Of a stretch of 64,000 nucleotides of DNA, positions 48,601 through 60,657 are shown one piece after another. This DNA is from Isoetes taiwanensis. Its lineage: Eukaryota > Streptophyta > Lycopodiopsida > Isoetales > Isoetaceae. The translations under genes were made by a program, and so were the position numbers. Every line of letters starts with the position of its first letter. The stretch's first letter is position 1. The notes beneath the pieces are model-generated. The model had not been told where the DNA came from. It did not search any database and worked only from the letters and a program-made list of their open reading frames with translations. The DNA lies in assembly GCA_021234155.1 (NCBI GenBank), contig JAJEKV010000098.1, positions 3,635,210 to 3,699,209 of the forward strand. Reading direction: 5' to 3'.

Positions 48601-49450
48601 TTGGGATCACCTTTCTGCCCACGTATGGCGCGTTGAAATCTCCAAGCAACATGACCTTGCCCGGTTAAAACATGATCGGCCAGGTCATCATATAGATGTC
48701 GACATAGGGCTTTGCCCACATCCGCGCGTGGTAAAAGTTGCTCTCAAGATGTGGGGAAGTAGCAAGCCACACAAAGAGAGGGGGCCGCCATCGCCGTTTC
48801 GCACTGCACTACTGTGTATCTGTTGTGCTCGCCCGCTCACTTTGCACAGGGAGACCGATTGGGCCAAAAGGCTGTCGGTAGTAACACGCAATTCCTCCCG
48901 TGTCCTCGTTTCCCGCACACTCATTGAAGACCCATAAGCGTTGGGTATCCCCGCAAATCGGTAGCTTTGTGACCCGGTATGTTCCCATGTTTCCATGAGG
49001 AAGATAAGGTTCATGTCCATGGCGTGGAATTGAGATCGGCTCCCCATACGCCAAGGGAAAGCCGCGGCAATTCTAGGATACCACGGGAGGCACGATCCCT
49101 ATTTAGTGGCGAGCATACGCCACCGAGTCCGTGGTAGTGGTGGTCCCGGGGGGCGGAAGATGTGGATGCACACCCTTTGGGGCCCCCCTCAGAGGGACTC
49201 GAGGGGTCGGAGTGCCTGCATCCCTGTTTGTTGCTGAATTCCCGCATCCTTCCACTCGACCAGCCCCGCCGCCCCATCCATGTCTGCGCCCCCCGACTTT
49301 GGCCAGCTCACGCCTTCGGGTCTCTTCTGGTCGTGGGGTCAAGTCCCTCCAGCGTCTGAGCCGCCCCTTCAACTTTTGGCCCCGACGCAGATGGCCACCC
49401 TTCTCGGCACGCGCTCTCAACCGTGAAGATGATCACACGGGGACGTGTTG
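45640..49450 (-). mobile_element. LINE with APE-type endonuclease and RT, near full length
   Basis: Read on the minus strand from high to low coordinates. 49420-49100: Arg/Pro-rich N-terminal part. About 49080-48450: endonuclease with LNCRGFPLAYGEP, LMETWEHTGS (catalytic Glu of the ETW motif), LYDDLADHVL, and in another frame GKVMLLGDFNA (GDFNA at 48629-48643). 47760-46640: RT with VVPIYKAGDP, LTIDHIFTARTLIE, ACFVDFAKLFDT and the catalytic YADD at 46954-46965, then LDTFANSP and MRVNLAKT. 46580-45900: C-terminal part with EQYVRPSWRALGVEIP. Stops and shifts are frequent, several at CCG/CGG words that may be miscalled CAG/CTG. The 3' end carries a hairpin shared with the segmental duplication. 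I cannot name the clade with certainty. Confidence 0.85.
45704..45766. other. Hairpin at the 3' end of the 45.6-49.4 kb LINE
   Basis: GGATTAAAAACCCCCGCCC, GAAGGGTTTT and AAAAACCTTAGTA follow the same plan as the hairpins at 29351 and 38343. The outer stem here is TTACTA with TAGTA, so it is less perfect. Confidence 0.55.
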
Positions 49451-49629
49451 TAATTCCATGATGACTTCGCCTTTACAATGGTCACCAGTCTTTGGGAACA
49501 TCATCCGGTCCAAGATCCGTATGCGAGTAAGCACAATTTCATTAATTATGGACAATGCACGAATTTATGGACCATTTTTTAGTACACTTGCATGAATGAC
49601 TCATTTTCATACACTAGTTGACATCCCTC

Positions 49630-51420
49630 GCGAGTCTTTTGATATGCCTCGGCCCGATGCACGGGTATCTTAATAGTATTAGGTATCTTCTTCTTGTTTG
49701 ATGGCTCTCAAAGCGTGAGTCGATAGTCTCCCGGTTCTATCGCGGTCACTTGCGATTCGTTGGCCTCCGTCTCTTCTTCGGCCATTGACATAATTAATTT
49801 GGGTAGACTTGTTCCTCACCGATTGGCTCCCTGCAAGTCACAAGAATAGTCTCAAAAGTTCTCCTTCTCATCATCCATTTGTGGGTCCTCGGTAGCTAGG
49901 CCCACCCAAGTTGGGCACAACACATCATCGGTGATGCCATAATAAACATACCTTTCTTCAAATCTTTGTATGGGTTGAATTCGCACAGGTTTGTCCTTCC
50001 AGGGGCCGACATAAGGAGGAGTGATAGCAATTGGCTTCACCACTACAGACTACATGAGGTGGAGCTGGCTGCTTTGTGACGCGTGGCCGAAGTCATTATA
50101 AGTGCCTTCGTCATGCTGTTGTTCCCGAGTTCTTGCAAGAGTTTCATCAATATTCAATCGTGGGCGTGAACTGTGCCGAGTACTTGTCATTTTCGAGCAC
50201 CCTTGTTACTAGTTGAACAAAAGCAACCCAATGCAATATATGCTTGTGGATCTTGTTTAAAGGCCAGCCAAGGTCCTTCACCGATTTCTTGGGAGGAAGC
50301 GACTTAGGATATCCAACTTGCATCATGGGCTTCCCGTCCTCTTTTTTCTTCCACATCTTTATTCCACCAAAACCAATCCAAGTAAGTGGGTCGAAGTTTT
50401 ATAATACATGACTGCCAATCACCATTCATAGCGAATCACAAAAGTTAGAGGGGTGGTATGACTGTCAATCTATCATCCATCGGTATGTAGCCTTCTATAA
50501 AGCCCTTCCAATCCGGAACTTTGTCAACAACATAGGGAACAGGTGTATTCAAGTTGCATTTGTGGAATTCATCTGATGGTTTCCGCATTGTGAGCACCTC
50601 AGCCTTCTTTAAAGATGTAGAGAAGTTACCAAACAAGGCATCGATATCATCATGTGTATGGCCGGGCATCATGAACCCTAGCTCAATCTCTTCAAACACA
50701 CACCAAGATATACTAGGTAAGAAAGATAGGAGAAAACATACCTATTCTTGTTACGTCGGATGCATTGTCAACCAAAAATAAAGTATCTTGGGCAAGAGGC
50801 TTCAATGATGATCCCTCGACTTTGTGGCAAATTAGCGTGTATCTTTGTTGTTGGATAGTGACAACTTTGACCCCAAAGTCGTGGTGTCTGCAAGGAGGAC
50901 ACCCCATTTTGGAGCAGATGATTCGAGGCCGCGGCGGGGTGGCCTCTGCATGCACCGTGCCCCATCTCTAATCTCTTCAAGATGCTATTCAAAGAACCTA
51001 CATGGAAGTTAGAGTCATCGGCCATAAGTCCAGGCAAAGTTTCCATAGGATCCATTTCCATGACCATGAGTCAATGCACCAGTCAATGTCGTTTTGAGCT
51101 TGTCAAGTCTCGAGAGAGACTTCACCATTGTTGCAATTTTGGAATCATTGTTTTAAGCTTGATCCATTTTGTAAATTGAATAATACAAAGATATTGGTAG
51201 GGATACATTGGGAGTATAATCTCCACGACCCGATCTTGTGTCGCGACCACGAGGCTGCTCCAGTCTATGCGCTCTTCTTTCATCATCGGCATCCTCCTCT
51301 CTCCTTCATCTTTGGTCTTGGTAACTTTGTACGGATCACCTCACATGTATCGCATTTGGAGAATGCAATTTTTCTTTCTGCGATCTTACTGACATCCCGT
51401 TCTATGAAAACACATCGGTG
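49630..51420 (-). pseudogene. DUF7869-like protein of transposon type, frame broken
   Basis: Read on the minus strand: KCDTCEVIRTKLP-like (about 51360), LPGLMADDSNFHVGSLNSIL (50970-51040), then, with two shifts, VDNA..RNKNRYVFSYLSYL and FEEIELGFMMPGHTHDDIDALFG (around 50630-50790), PVPYVVDKVPDWKGFIEGY, DETLARTREQQHDEGTYND (around 50100), and YVGPWKDKPVRIQP with VLCPTWVGLATED. The CDTC, DN..KN, GHTHxDID and VPDWKxF words in this order match the family known as DUF7869, found in many copies in plant and animal genomes and thought to be transposon-linked; its function is unknown. Many stops break this copy. The family name is from memory and should be confirmed. Confidence 0.6.
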
Positions 51421-53400
51421 ATACCTTCTTGCCCGATCAATGCCACAACCTCTCAATTAACCTCTTCTAGAATCTTTGGACTTAAGTAAACATTGCGAGG
51501 CAACTTCACGGCGTTCTCTCTTATCCCCTCCTCGTTTCTCCCTCCTGCGGTGGGGCAAGGATTCACCGTTCTCCCTCACAAACATGGAAAACACCTACTC
51601 ACATGCCAGCGTCGAGGCGAGGCTTCAAAGGTGCCACCAGTTACCATGTTCGACCCTTGCGTGCACCCTCAAAAGAAATTGGGCCTTCCATTTCGGATCT
51701 CGCCGACTTTGAGATCCAGAGACCAGGTACCACCCTTTCGCCAAAGCGAGATTCCCTTGCGGCACTAATTAAATCCCACTCTTCGACCTTTCATGTTGTT
51801 GGCGAACATGTCATAAAACAAAAGTAACCCTATCACTTGATTTCATGGCAAGGAATTCCTTTCGCATGTTAACAACTTGATTAAGTGAGAACTTGACGCT
51901 AACACCTATTCTTGCAACACAAGGTCCTCACATGGCGAGGATAGCATTAGGTGGTGGTGGGAACGAGCAAGCTTTGGTGGCCTTACAACCCTTCACGGGC
52001 TATCCGGGAATGAAAAGTGTAATGTCGTTTCTCATAATTTGGGTGCCGATGCCACGAGCTCCCACATTTGGACACTATATTCTCTTCCTATTGCGGTCAA
52101 TATCTCCAAGACCTTTACTCCATCAACACGGGCGAGGTCATTGTTCCATCTCACGAGCATCCCGGTTTTGGCGGTTTTAAAGCAACCACAACGGATGTTC
52201 ACTTCGAAGGGGGAGAAACCTTGATTCTGAGATACTCCCACAAACTTGAAACCAAGCTGGTCACAAAGCGCATCATGCGGGGGCGGTGAAGATATGAATC
52301 CCTTCGTGATAATGGAGTCGCGGGAGTGCCATATCTCACAATCCTTTTCAAGAAGGGTATATCTTGTCAGCGGTTGTGTCTCCTTTATCACCTCGTCGGT
52401 GTCTTTTTCTTTGGGGGCGTCATTACCAGCGACTCACGAGCATCTTCACTTCTCGGAGAACGAATGAGCCCCTGGCTTCTGCTGTGTGTTTGCATCTGGA
52501 GTTGGCCAAGGAAGGGTATGGTGGCCTTGAACACTTCCTCCACACCTACTCTCACTACTCCATTCGATATTTCCTTGAAGTGGCATTTGTGTCATTTGCC
52601 CCCACAACTCCCTTTGCTACTAGATGTTCATTAAGGAAGAGATACACAACGCACAAGGATTTGTTAGTGTTAAAATCGAGTAAGGAAGGCAGAAAGCAAT
52701 GCAAAGGACATGGGGGAAGGCCATTCAATGGGTAGATGGACAATGAAACTCCTCTTGTTCTTAGATTCCCCTTGTTGCAAATTGGGCTGCCCAATTTGAA
52801 CGAATGAAAGCTTATATGAGGTTAGTATAGATGGGACGGTCTCTACTTGTGAGCACAAATAAGGGTTCTTGCTCTGAATAGAGCTATGGCCAGGACAAAT
52901 TGAAAAACCCAATTTAATTAAATTGTAAAGAAAAAGGAGACTCGGCGCCAGCCAATTTAAAACCATAGAAAATACATTGGGTGACAACTTGAGAATAGGC
53001 ACAATAGGCCAACTTGAGATCTGATTTCCCCACCGGTAATTTCACCTATCTAAGTCATCTACAAAGGGACAAAGACTGAGCGGCCCACTAAATTTGTCCC
53101 TTTGATTGAAGGGGCGAGGGTTGGATTGAAGGGGCGAGTGGAATTATCGATGAGCTACCAAAACAAATACAATGGAGCATTGGAAGGAACTGGCTTTACG
53201 AAAGGTGGACTTATCGGGGTAGTTCTTGGGGACAAACAAGCGACCATGGAGAAAATAAGCGAGCACACAATTCACGCACACCAATTTCGGGAAAAGGAAA
53301 AGGTTGCGCCGAAAACTTAGAGTTTATGTAAATGTGGCGGTAGATGTCAAAGTCAAAACTTCAAAAATGTGGTAGGACTACCACCCGTGAATGATGAGGA
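51421..53400. other. Unassigned region, open stretches without known domain
   Basis: Several open stretches overlap on both strands (for example minus 52032-52391 and plus 52364-52735), but none matches a family I know. The region may be upstream sequence of the DUF7869-like element. It holds AAATTGGGC motifs at about 51676 and 52779. Confidence 0.35.
52779..52797. repeat. 19-bp palindrome AAATTGGGC-T-GCCCAATTT
   Basis: A perfect inverted repeat of the dispersed AAATTGGGC motif with a single central base. Confidence 0.8.
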
Positions 53401-53404
53401 AATC

Positions 53405-53525
53405 AACGGTATGCATCGAAAAGGCGTGAATGAATGAAGATGAATGAAGGGTGTGAATGAACAAGCATGCTTGAAGAGGTGTGAATGAGCAATTTGTGAA
53501 TGAAAAAGGCGTGAATGATTACATC
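53405..53525. repeat. Degenerate GTGAATGA minisatellite
   Basis: The words GGCGTGAATGA, GATGAATGA, GGTGTGAATGA, GGTGTGAATGA, TTTGTGAATGA and GGCGTGAATGA follow one another at variable spacing over about 120 bp. Confidence 0.7.
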
Positions 53526-54835
53526 CCTTGATTAGTTTTCGCGGCAATTACACATCGAGCTATGGCGAATAAAACTAAGGGCGACACAAACCTTTGGAAT
53601 TTAAAGTGGCCATGAGTATGAGCGAAGATGTTTCGTCTTGAAGAAAAGATAGTAGCCAAAGCAGGCGATCAGGAAAAACAATAGGTTTGAAGCGCTTTTA
53701 CATTTAAACACAAATTCCCCCAAAATTTGAATGTAATTTCCCCTATTTTGAAAGTTAAATGTCCCCCCTAATTTGAAGTAATATGTCCGACCGAACTTTT
53801 AAACACAACTTTCCGCCCTAAAACCACGATGCGACACATGCATGGCTTCAATTAAAATTTTGGGGCTTTAAATGGCAGTTTGAAATTTAAAATCTCAGGT
53901 GCATTTATTAATAAGGTCCACAATTAATTCCTCACACTCGAACCCATCAGCGGTCCATTTTTATTTGAAAAGGCCAAACTCTCATGCATGACACTTGTCT
54001 TCCCATCCGCGAAGGTCCATAACCCTTTAAAAGCCCTTCATTCTCCTCGACTGCAGTTTTAGAAAATTACATTGCTTCTTTGGCGGCTTTACGCTCAGCT
54101 TAACAGCGTCGCCTTCATATTTTTACCCATGAAACTCATTCTCATCCCTATCACATGCGCACTAAACTCCCAAACCGGTATTCGAAGCGGATCGAGCACT
54201 TGCGCCTTGTGTTTCTCGGCAGCTTGGCCAGCCCATCACATTGGCGCCTTCTTCCCGCTGGGAACCCACGTTCATTGGAATCTATAAGCATGGGAACCCC
54301 ACCAGGACACAAAGGAATCTACTATCTTAATTGTAATGGCATCTCACCCCACCTTGAAGGAGGAGCAAAGGTAACGTTCCTGATTTAAAACCTGGACCCC
54401 TATCTATCTTAAAATATAAACTTGGATCTTCTTTGCACGATTGGCCTTTGCACGATTGATATGCCATATCATAAACCTCGGGGTATCACTTTTTGCTTTG
54501 AAAGGGAATTGGGTACGTGGTGACAAATTAACCTCTTCTAGATGCCTCCTTGGTCCCCACAAATGCATATCTGTGCTTGCAGAACTTCATAGGGGCATCC
54601 AATTGCTTCCACTGAGGGGCTTTCATTTTGCACAACATTGGCCTTTTTCTCGGTAGGCTACCCTTCCATCCCACGAGGGGGTATTTTAACTATGCTCATG
54701 GGCAATAGAGCGAACTTCTCCCTCACACCAAATTGGGCGGGCGCCCCATTTACTCTTAGAACACCACTTCCTTGGATGGTAGACTTGGTAGGGCCTAATT
54801 TAATCTTATCAAGAATCCGGCCAAATTAGTGAGCC
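53526..54835. other. Unassigned region with a C-run repeat near 53705-53825
   Basis: Between 53705 and 53825, words such as AATTCCCCCAAAATTTGAA, ATTTCCCCTATTTTGAAA and TGTCCCCCCTAATTTGAA form a degenerate repeat. No gene is supported in the rest of the stretch. Confidence 0.45.
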
Positions 54836-55100
54836 CAGTGGCCTCTATGATGATGCAACCCGTCTCTTCACCCCCAAGTCACCATGAATTGGGATAAATT
54901 GGGCAAATTGGTGTCGCGTAGGGATCACCTCAAATTGGTGTGATTTGGCCTCTATGATGCAGCAGTCTCACCCCAGAATCTCACCATGAATTGGCGGAGT
55001 AAATTGGGCGCCCAATTTGGTGTCTTGTGGGGATCCCTAAATTAAGTGGCGCCCAGTGGCCTCTATGATCTAGCCGTCTCTTTCAGCCCCAAGTCTCCCA
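54836..55100. repeat. Tandem repeat, about 107-110 bp unit, 2.5 copies
   Basis: Units start with GTGGCCTCTATGATGATGC (54838), TTGGCCTCTATGATGCAGC (54944) and GTGGCCTCTATGATCTAGC (55056). Each continues with CCGTCTC/CAGTCTC, CCCCAAGTC/CCCCAGAATC and, in the first two, CACCATGAATTGG and an AAATTGGGC motif. Confidence 0.75.
55001..55018. repeat. 18-bp perfect palindrome AAATTGGGCGCCCAATTT
   Basis: A self-complementary arrangement of two AAATTGGGC motifs, inside the second unit of the 54.8-kb tandem repeat. Confidence 0.85.
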
Positions 55101-58100
55101 AGTTCTAACACTACTTTCGGATTCTGCGGGGAATTATTATGCCATGAACAAGCGACTTTCCGGGTTCTGGTCCCTTTTAAATTCTGAGCTATAGAATAGA
55201 GGATGCAAGAAACGGAAGAAAGAAAAAAGAAGCTGTTTCTTTGGCATCGAGTGGTGCCCATAAAGAAGTTTTGGCCGGTTCTTTGATGAATGAATGCTGG
55301 GTGCATAGAGATAGGGGAATATTCATCCGGGTCCCCGGACGAACCACCTCAAGGATCTTTTTGCTTTTCTTTGGCGAGAGGGCGGGAACTTCGTGGTGTC
55401 GTCATGCGACATGGAGTCTCGCGAGAACAATCATGACTTCCTAATTTATGTTGAAGACACCCATAGATCAGCCAGTCCGTTAAGGTTCCACCCCTTTCGA
55501 AGCCACGCAGCCATGCAAGCGATGAACGAAGCATAAAGGAAAGCCTGACAATCTGGCGCTCATAGAGGATGGGCTGCCAGGACTCATATGAGTTTAGACG
55601 CCAGTACTTCAAATCTTCAAGAACTCTGATATCTTGATGGTTACGCTACTGCCGGGCAAAGGATATTTAGAACACAAAACGGCATGCAGTCGAAAGCACT
55701 GCTCACTTTGAGTATCAAGGCAAAACCAACTCAAAGTATACCGGCATACTTAAGCGGCTTTAAGTCTAGATACAAGAAGAGACACAAGCGCGAAGCGCTT
55801 TTAACGCTTCATGGAGACCGGAATGTTAAAGAAAGCAGGCTACGAGGTGACACCTCAAGCAAGGGCCGATTCTTTAGCCTAACGACGAGAACAAAGGTCA
55901 GCCTCGTGATAGAGTGTGCAGAGGAAGAATTGCCCTGAAGAGGGAACCCTGGCGCAGGGAAACATTTTAGCTGTCCCGCCCTGCGAGGCGAAGCTGACAT
56001 CTCACGTGAGAGCCCATTGGTTCTGAGATCTTTTGTCTCGCTTTTCTAATCCCAAGGAACGGAGATCAGCCGGTGATCGGCAGGGAGTTCACCTCCATCC
56101 GGGTGGGACATGAGAGCACATGAGCGTCATGAAGCCACAGCATCAAGCACGTGGGGAGAGAATCACCCCTTCCTGGGGTGGGGCTCTCACATTGAAGTTT
56201 ATGTGTTCAAGATGCATAAAGCCCTGCGAAATATGACTTGTAGGTCAAGCAAGTCTCAGAGACTTGGACACTTCTACTAATCGCTTATCACCCATCGGCA
56301 CCTCCTCATATGTTGATGTCATGTCGCTCTCTGATCCAATGGATGCAGCCATTGGGCGGAAGAAGGCAGAGGACCTCGCAAAATGCAGAATTTTCACAAA
56401 TGGCAAACCATACACCACTACTAACCGCTTGTCACACAAGCTTTGCTGGCCTCCGGGGTGGTGCCACTTGGCAGAACTGGATATCTTTTCGGCGTGCCAA
56501 AAGGAAATGCCTAGTCCCGGCAGGAAATCTCACAAAGAATTCCAGTATGTTCTGTGTCACCGTGAGAATAATGGAGCATAAATGGTTATCAGGCACTAAG
56601 AAGTCAAGAAATTCAGCAGCTCGAAACCGGCAAGCATTCTATGGGGAAGTCGGCGATATAGCGGGTAAACGGCACCCCCGTCGGTGGGAGTTTATTCGAG
56701 TGCATCTTTACCACTATTGATATTTTTGACAGCTCTGTACGATCCACCAGCGCTTAAATTGGGTCACTATTCAGCATCTGCTGACACTCGTCTGTACCAG
56801 CGGCTTCAATTCCCCTCAACAGTGCCACTGGGCCTTATTCGGGGCCTGCTCAGGAAATTGGGCTCTACCAGTTTCACTGGAAATGATGGTTCAAAATTGG
56901 GCGGCTTCAATTTGGGACCACGGTTAGCGTACCAGATGATGTGGCGGGCCTTTAATTCCACGCCTTCTGGCGTCACGTGATCAGCGGCGGCACCAGCGAA
57001 CGGACCGGTCACGCAAATCTGCCAGTTCCAGTTATTTACTTCAAGACCGCTAGCATGAGAAGGGAGAAGAATTGAAGGAAAAGATAGGTCGACTTTTCAC
57101 CAATACCCTCGGTCATCATTAAAGTCCATGCATCCTCTAGATCCTGAAGGTCGAAGGAAGCGGAGACTGGCGATGGCACCACATTCCCGAAGGGAAGCAA
57201 GGATTACCGTGAGATCACTCATGAAAGTCGGCCTTTAGAGCCGAAGAAGATTGAACAATGGAGCGGCCTGTCAGATACAATGGAAGGAAGCGAAGAACCT
57301 TCCTTTCAAGACATGGCCGTTCGGAGGCAAGCCTCATCCTATATTCAAAGAGAATCGGTGCTATGTTCGCCAAAGAGTATCAAGGGATGGGGCGGAAGGA
57401 CTAAAGAGATGGAGAAGGGAAAAGTTTTCCTGAAAGTTCCCTACGAAAAGCAGACTTTTACCATCTTCTGGGCCGGGCTGAGGAGGGTGGCAAACTGCCT
57501 GGCAAGTCGAATGCGGTCCACTAGGTTTGTGCGGGACGCAGAATACTTCTCACCGCTTCATTGATGCGAATTTCGAGTATACAAAGAAATGGCCAAAGGA
57601 AGATTATGAAAAATTCTCGCCATCAAATTTAGCATCATGAATTTACCCAGCAAATACCGATAGTTATATTTATTGCCGGACCGCCTTCTGGAAGAGTGCG
57701 CCTATCCGCCATGAAGACAATAGACTAGTGGCGTACCGTTTGGCGTTGGTCTTATCGCATCCCCGCCGTAATCGCTTCTTACCCTAGAGTTCAGAGTTTC
57801 GTAAATGTCTTGTCCCGCTAATGTGGCGTTGCCAGACGAAATAAGCCATTTATCTCAGACAGAAATAAATATTTGTTCTCGCTTCAATTCGACCGCTAAA
57901 TATGCTGTTTCCTGCTACTTTTATGAAAAACAGACATCGAAAAGAATGTTCGATCGTATGAGGCAGAGATTAAATTGTCACCAATTTTGTTGTTAATTGC
58001 GAATTGCAGCCACATTTGTTTTCTCCCCGCAAAATTTTATTATTAAATTCGGCCTCGAAAGCATTAAGGTGCAGCAGGTGGGGAGGAGTACTGCGGCAGA

Positions 58101-60650
58101 ATCATTGAAAGTGAGGATCACCTATCTAGTACGAAGTTGATGTTGAAGGTTGTCAGCTTCTTCGACTTTTCCGGTGGTGCTTTTAGTCAGTCAGCACTGG
58201 TGGCGAGGGCTATAAACATTGAGTCTTTGAGCATGCACGAGGTTTTCGGAAATTGCTTATATTGGTTATTCTTGATAACTCTGAATGTCATGTTAATTGA
58301 AAAATCAATATTCGGGCAATTACAGCAAAAGATCAAAGAGTGGAAAAGAAGAAGGCCTCTACTTCCTGCACAACTGCACTTCGCCTTCCCGCTCATGAGA
58401 CATTCGTCCTGCTTCCCTCACAACCATGTTGAACGGGCGTAATCCATCTTGGAGACGTGACAAGAGTCGATTCAAAGAAGTTATCAAAAGGCGCCGCCCT
58501 TAGTTCTCGTGATTTGGAACCTATTTAGGATATGAAGAAAGAGGAACATCAACGACCGCGTGGACTGCATCGTGAAATACTGTGACATGATTTTCAGGGC
58601 TATTCCCTAAAGTTCTGGTGGAAGAGGTTGTTAGGGACTCCCAGCCCTACCAAGCGTCGGAAACACAGGAAGGGGACAAATCGCAAGATGAGAGGGATGG
58701 GTCCTCTACCATTGAAATGTCAAGTGATGAGGAAGAGGGTCACAACAATGTAAGACAATCAGGCAGATGAGGAGAATGAGGAACTGGGTCCAAGATTTAG
58801 GCAAAGAATGGAAAAGATCAAGGAGGCACAAACAACCTCCGCCCCCAAAGATGGAAGAACTCCTAAAGAAGGATCATTCAAGAGGTGCCTGCATCTATCG
58901 ATTTTATTTATGATTTCAAACATGGGAAATATGTTATGAACATTTGTAATTACTTTTTCTCAGAAATGATAATGTTGCCCTCATTTCAGTCTTTAAAATT
59001 AGTTTACTTTGTGCCGCCAAATTGGGCAAGCTTCAATTTGGTTACCACGAGAAACCAAAACCTTTAATTTAATTTCTAATTTATTTCGGCTCACCAATCT
59101 TGTTGCTATTAACTTGAGTCTTCTTATCCTCGCCGCCAGGAAATTGGGCAAAATGCTCAATTGATTTCAGCGCAGAAACGCTACTCAAACGTGAAGGAAG
59201 TGCGGGAGGTGCGTAACTGGAGATCAAAGAGCGCACCTCGAATTACCTGTATGTTGGCATGAGAATATTGACTATGCTTATTACATCTTTACATCTATTA
59301 TTATATCCTGTCTGCCAACGATTCACTGCCGTCAACGCCGCCAAGGCGATGCCATTCTCAAATTTCAAAGATCGCCGACGTAGGCTTCAATGTGCATCCA
59401 ATACGAGTGAGCTTCCCCGCAGCACTCAGGTCCATCCTGCTTTTGACCGGAGCCATGGATCACATTCGTCACCCATTCCATATAGCACCTGCTAATATCG
59501 CTGTAGCTCATGAAATTGGGTTGATCGGATGTTCTCCTGACGCATCCGGCGGCGAAGCTATGAGGGAGATGAAACGCAGTGGAGTTTCCGCTTATAGTGG
59601 TGAAACTGATGATGTCAAATTATTGGCTACATTCTGAACAAGATGACCATCGCAGATACGATACCCAGAATCAATTTGAATTTGGGCAGTCAATTTTCGT
59701 TTAATCATCTGAATTATGCGAGATTCGTTGTGGGAAACCATCTGAAAGCAAAGTGGTAATTCAATTTCACTTTGACATGTTACCGCTAAAGCTATATAGA
59801 ATATCGTTGTAATGAACATTTTTATCCATAGATGATTACCGACACAAACAAGGACATTGTCATTAGGGACTTTCCGAAGCCTATTTTCACCGGCACCCCT
59901 GTTTTACCCTTCTAATGCACATTTGATGCCTGTCATTCATACTCCATGGATGATAAAGATCGGCGATCTGATAGAAGGTGACTTAGAGCCACGGGTCATC
60001 CGCCTTCCATGGCACTGCCGCATCGCTGGCTGATCCATCTGCAGATGGAATCAATGCCTCAGAATTCTAATGAGACCACATGGTTGTGACTGGGTGCCAA
60101 ATCTGATGGACAAAATTGGTTTGACATATATTTATACCCACTATAATTATTGATGGTTTGTAATGAAAGATTGGCTGGACAGACACACTGGGTGATAACC
60201 CATAATGTCACAAAGGTCATCAATAATTCATGTATTAGTAACATAGGTTTGATTCTGAAAAGTAATGATAACTTTGCCATGTCTCAATCACTGTAGGGCC
60301 CCACTTTGATGGCCCTCTATTCGTCTTTATGACCTTGATTTATCTCATGCTCAGTTCAACTTTTATTCCTTTGACCTGCTCTATAGAGCCATCGGTCGAA
60401 ATAGCACTCCCATGAAATTAATGTTAATATCCATATTGTGGGGTCCATACTCCAGGTTTTTGAGACACTGAAATCTAATAATATCATAACCCATGTTTCA
60501 TGTATCATAATCCTTATAAGATGATAACCCTGTGGTTGTGCACTACCAGTTGTTATCATTCAGTTGTTAGCCTGCTTTCTGATCAGTTTTTTTATCATTT
60601 TCCACTGCTTAACTCATGGAAATTAGTTTCATTTCTTTCTGGATGTCCGA
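55101..60650. other. Unassigned region, no gene recognised
   Basis: Open stretches (for example 56310-56720 +, 57280-57564 +, 58137-58442 +, 59392-59637 +) have no recognisable domain, no supporting splice pattern and no family match I can name. Purine-rich, moderately GC-rich sequence at 55.1-57.6 kb differs in texture from the AT-rich DNA after 58.8 kb. The AAATTGGGC motif recurs at 56855, 56894, 59019 and 59141. Confidence 0.35.
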
Positions 60651-60657
60651 TAATTCC

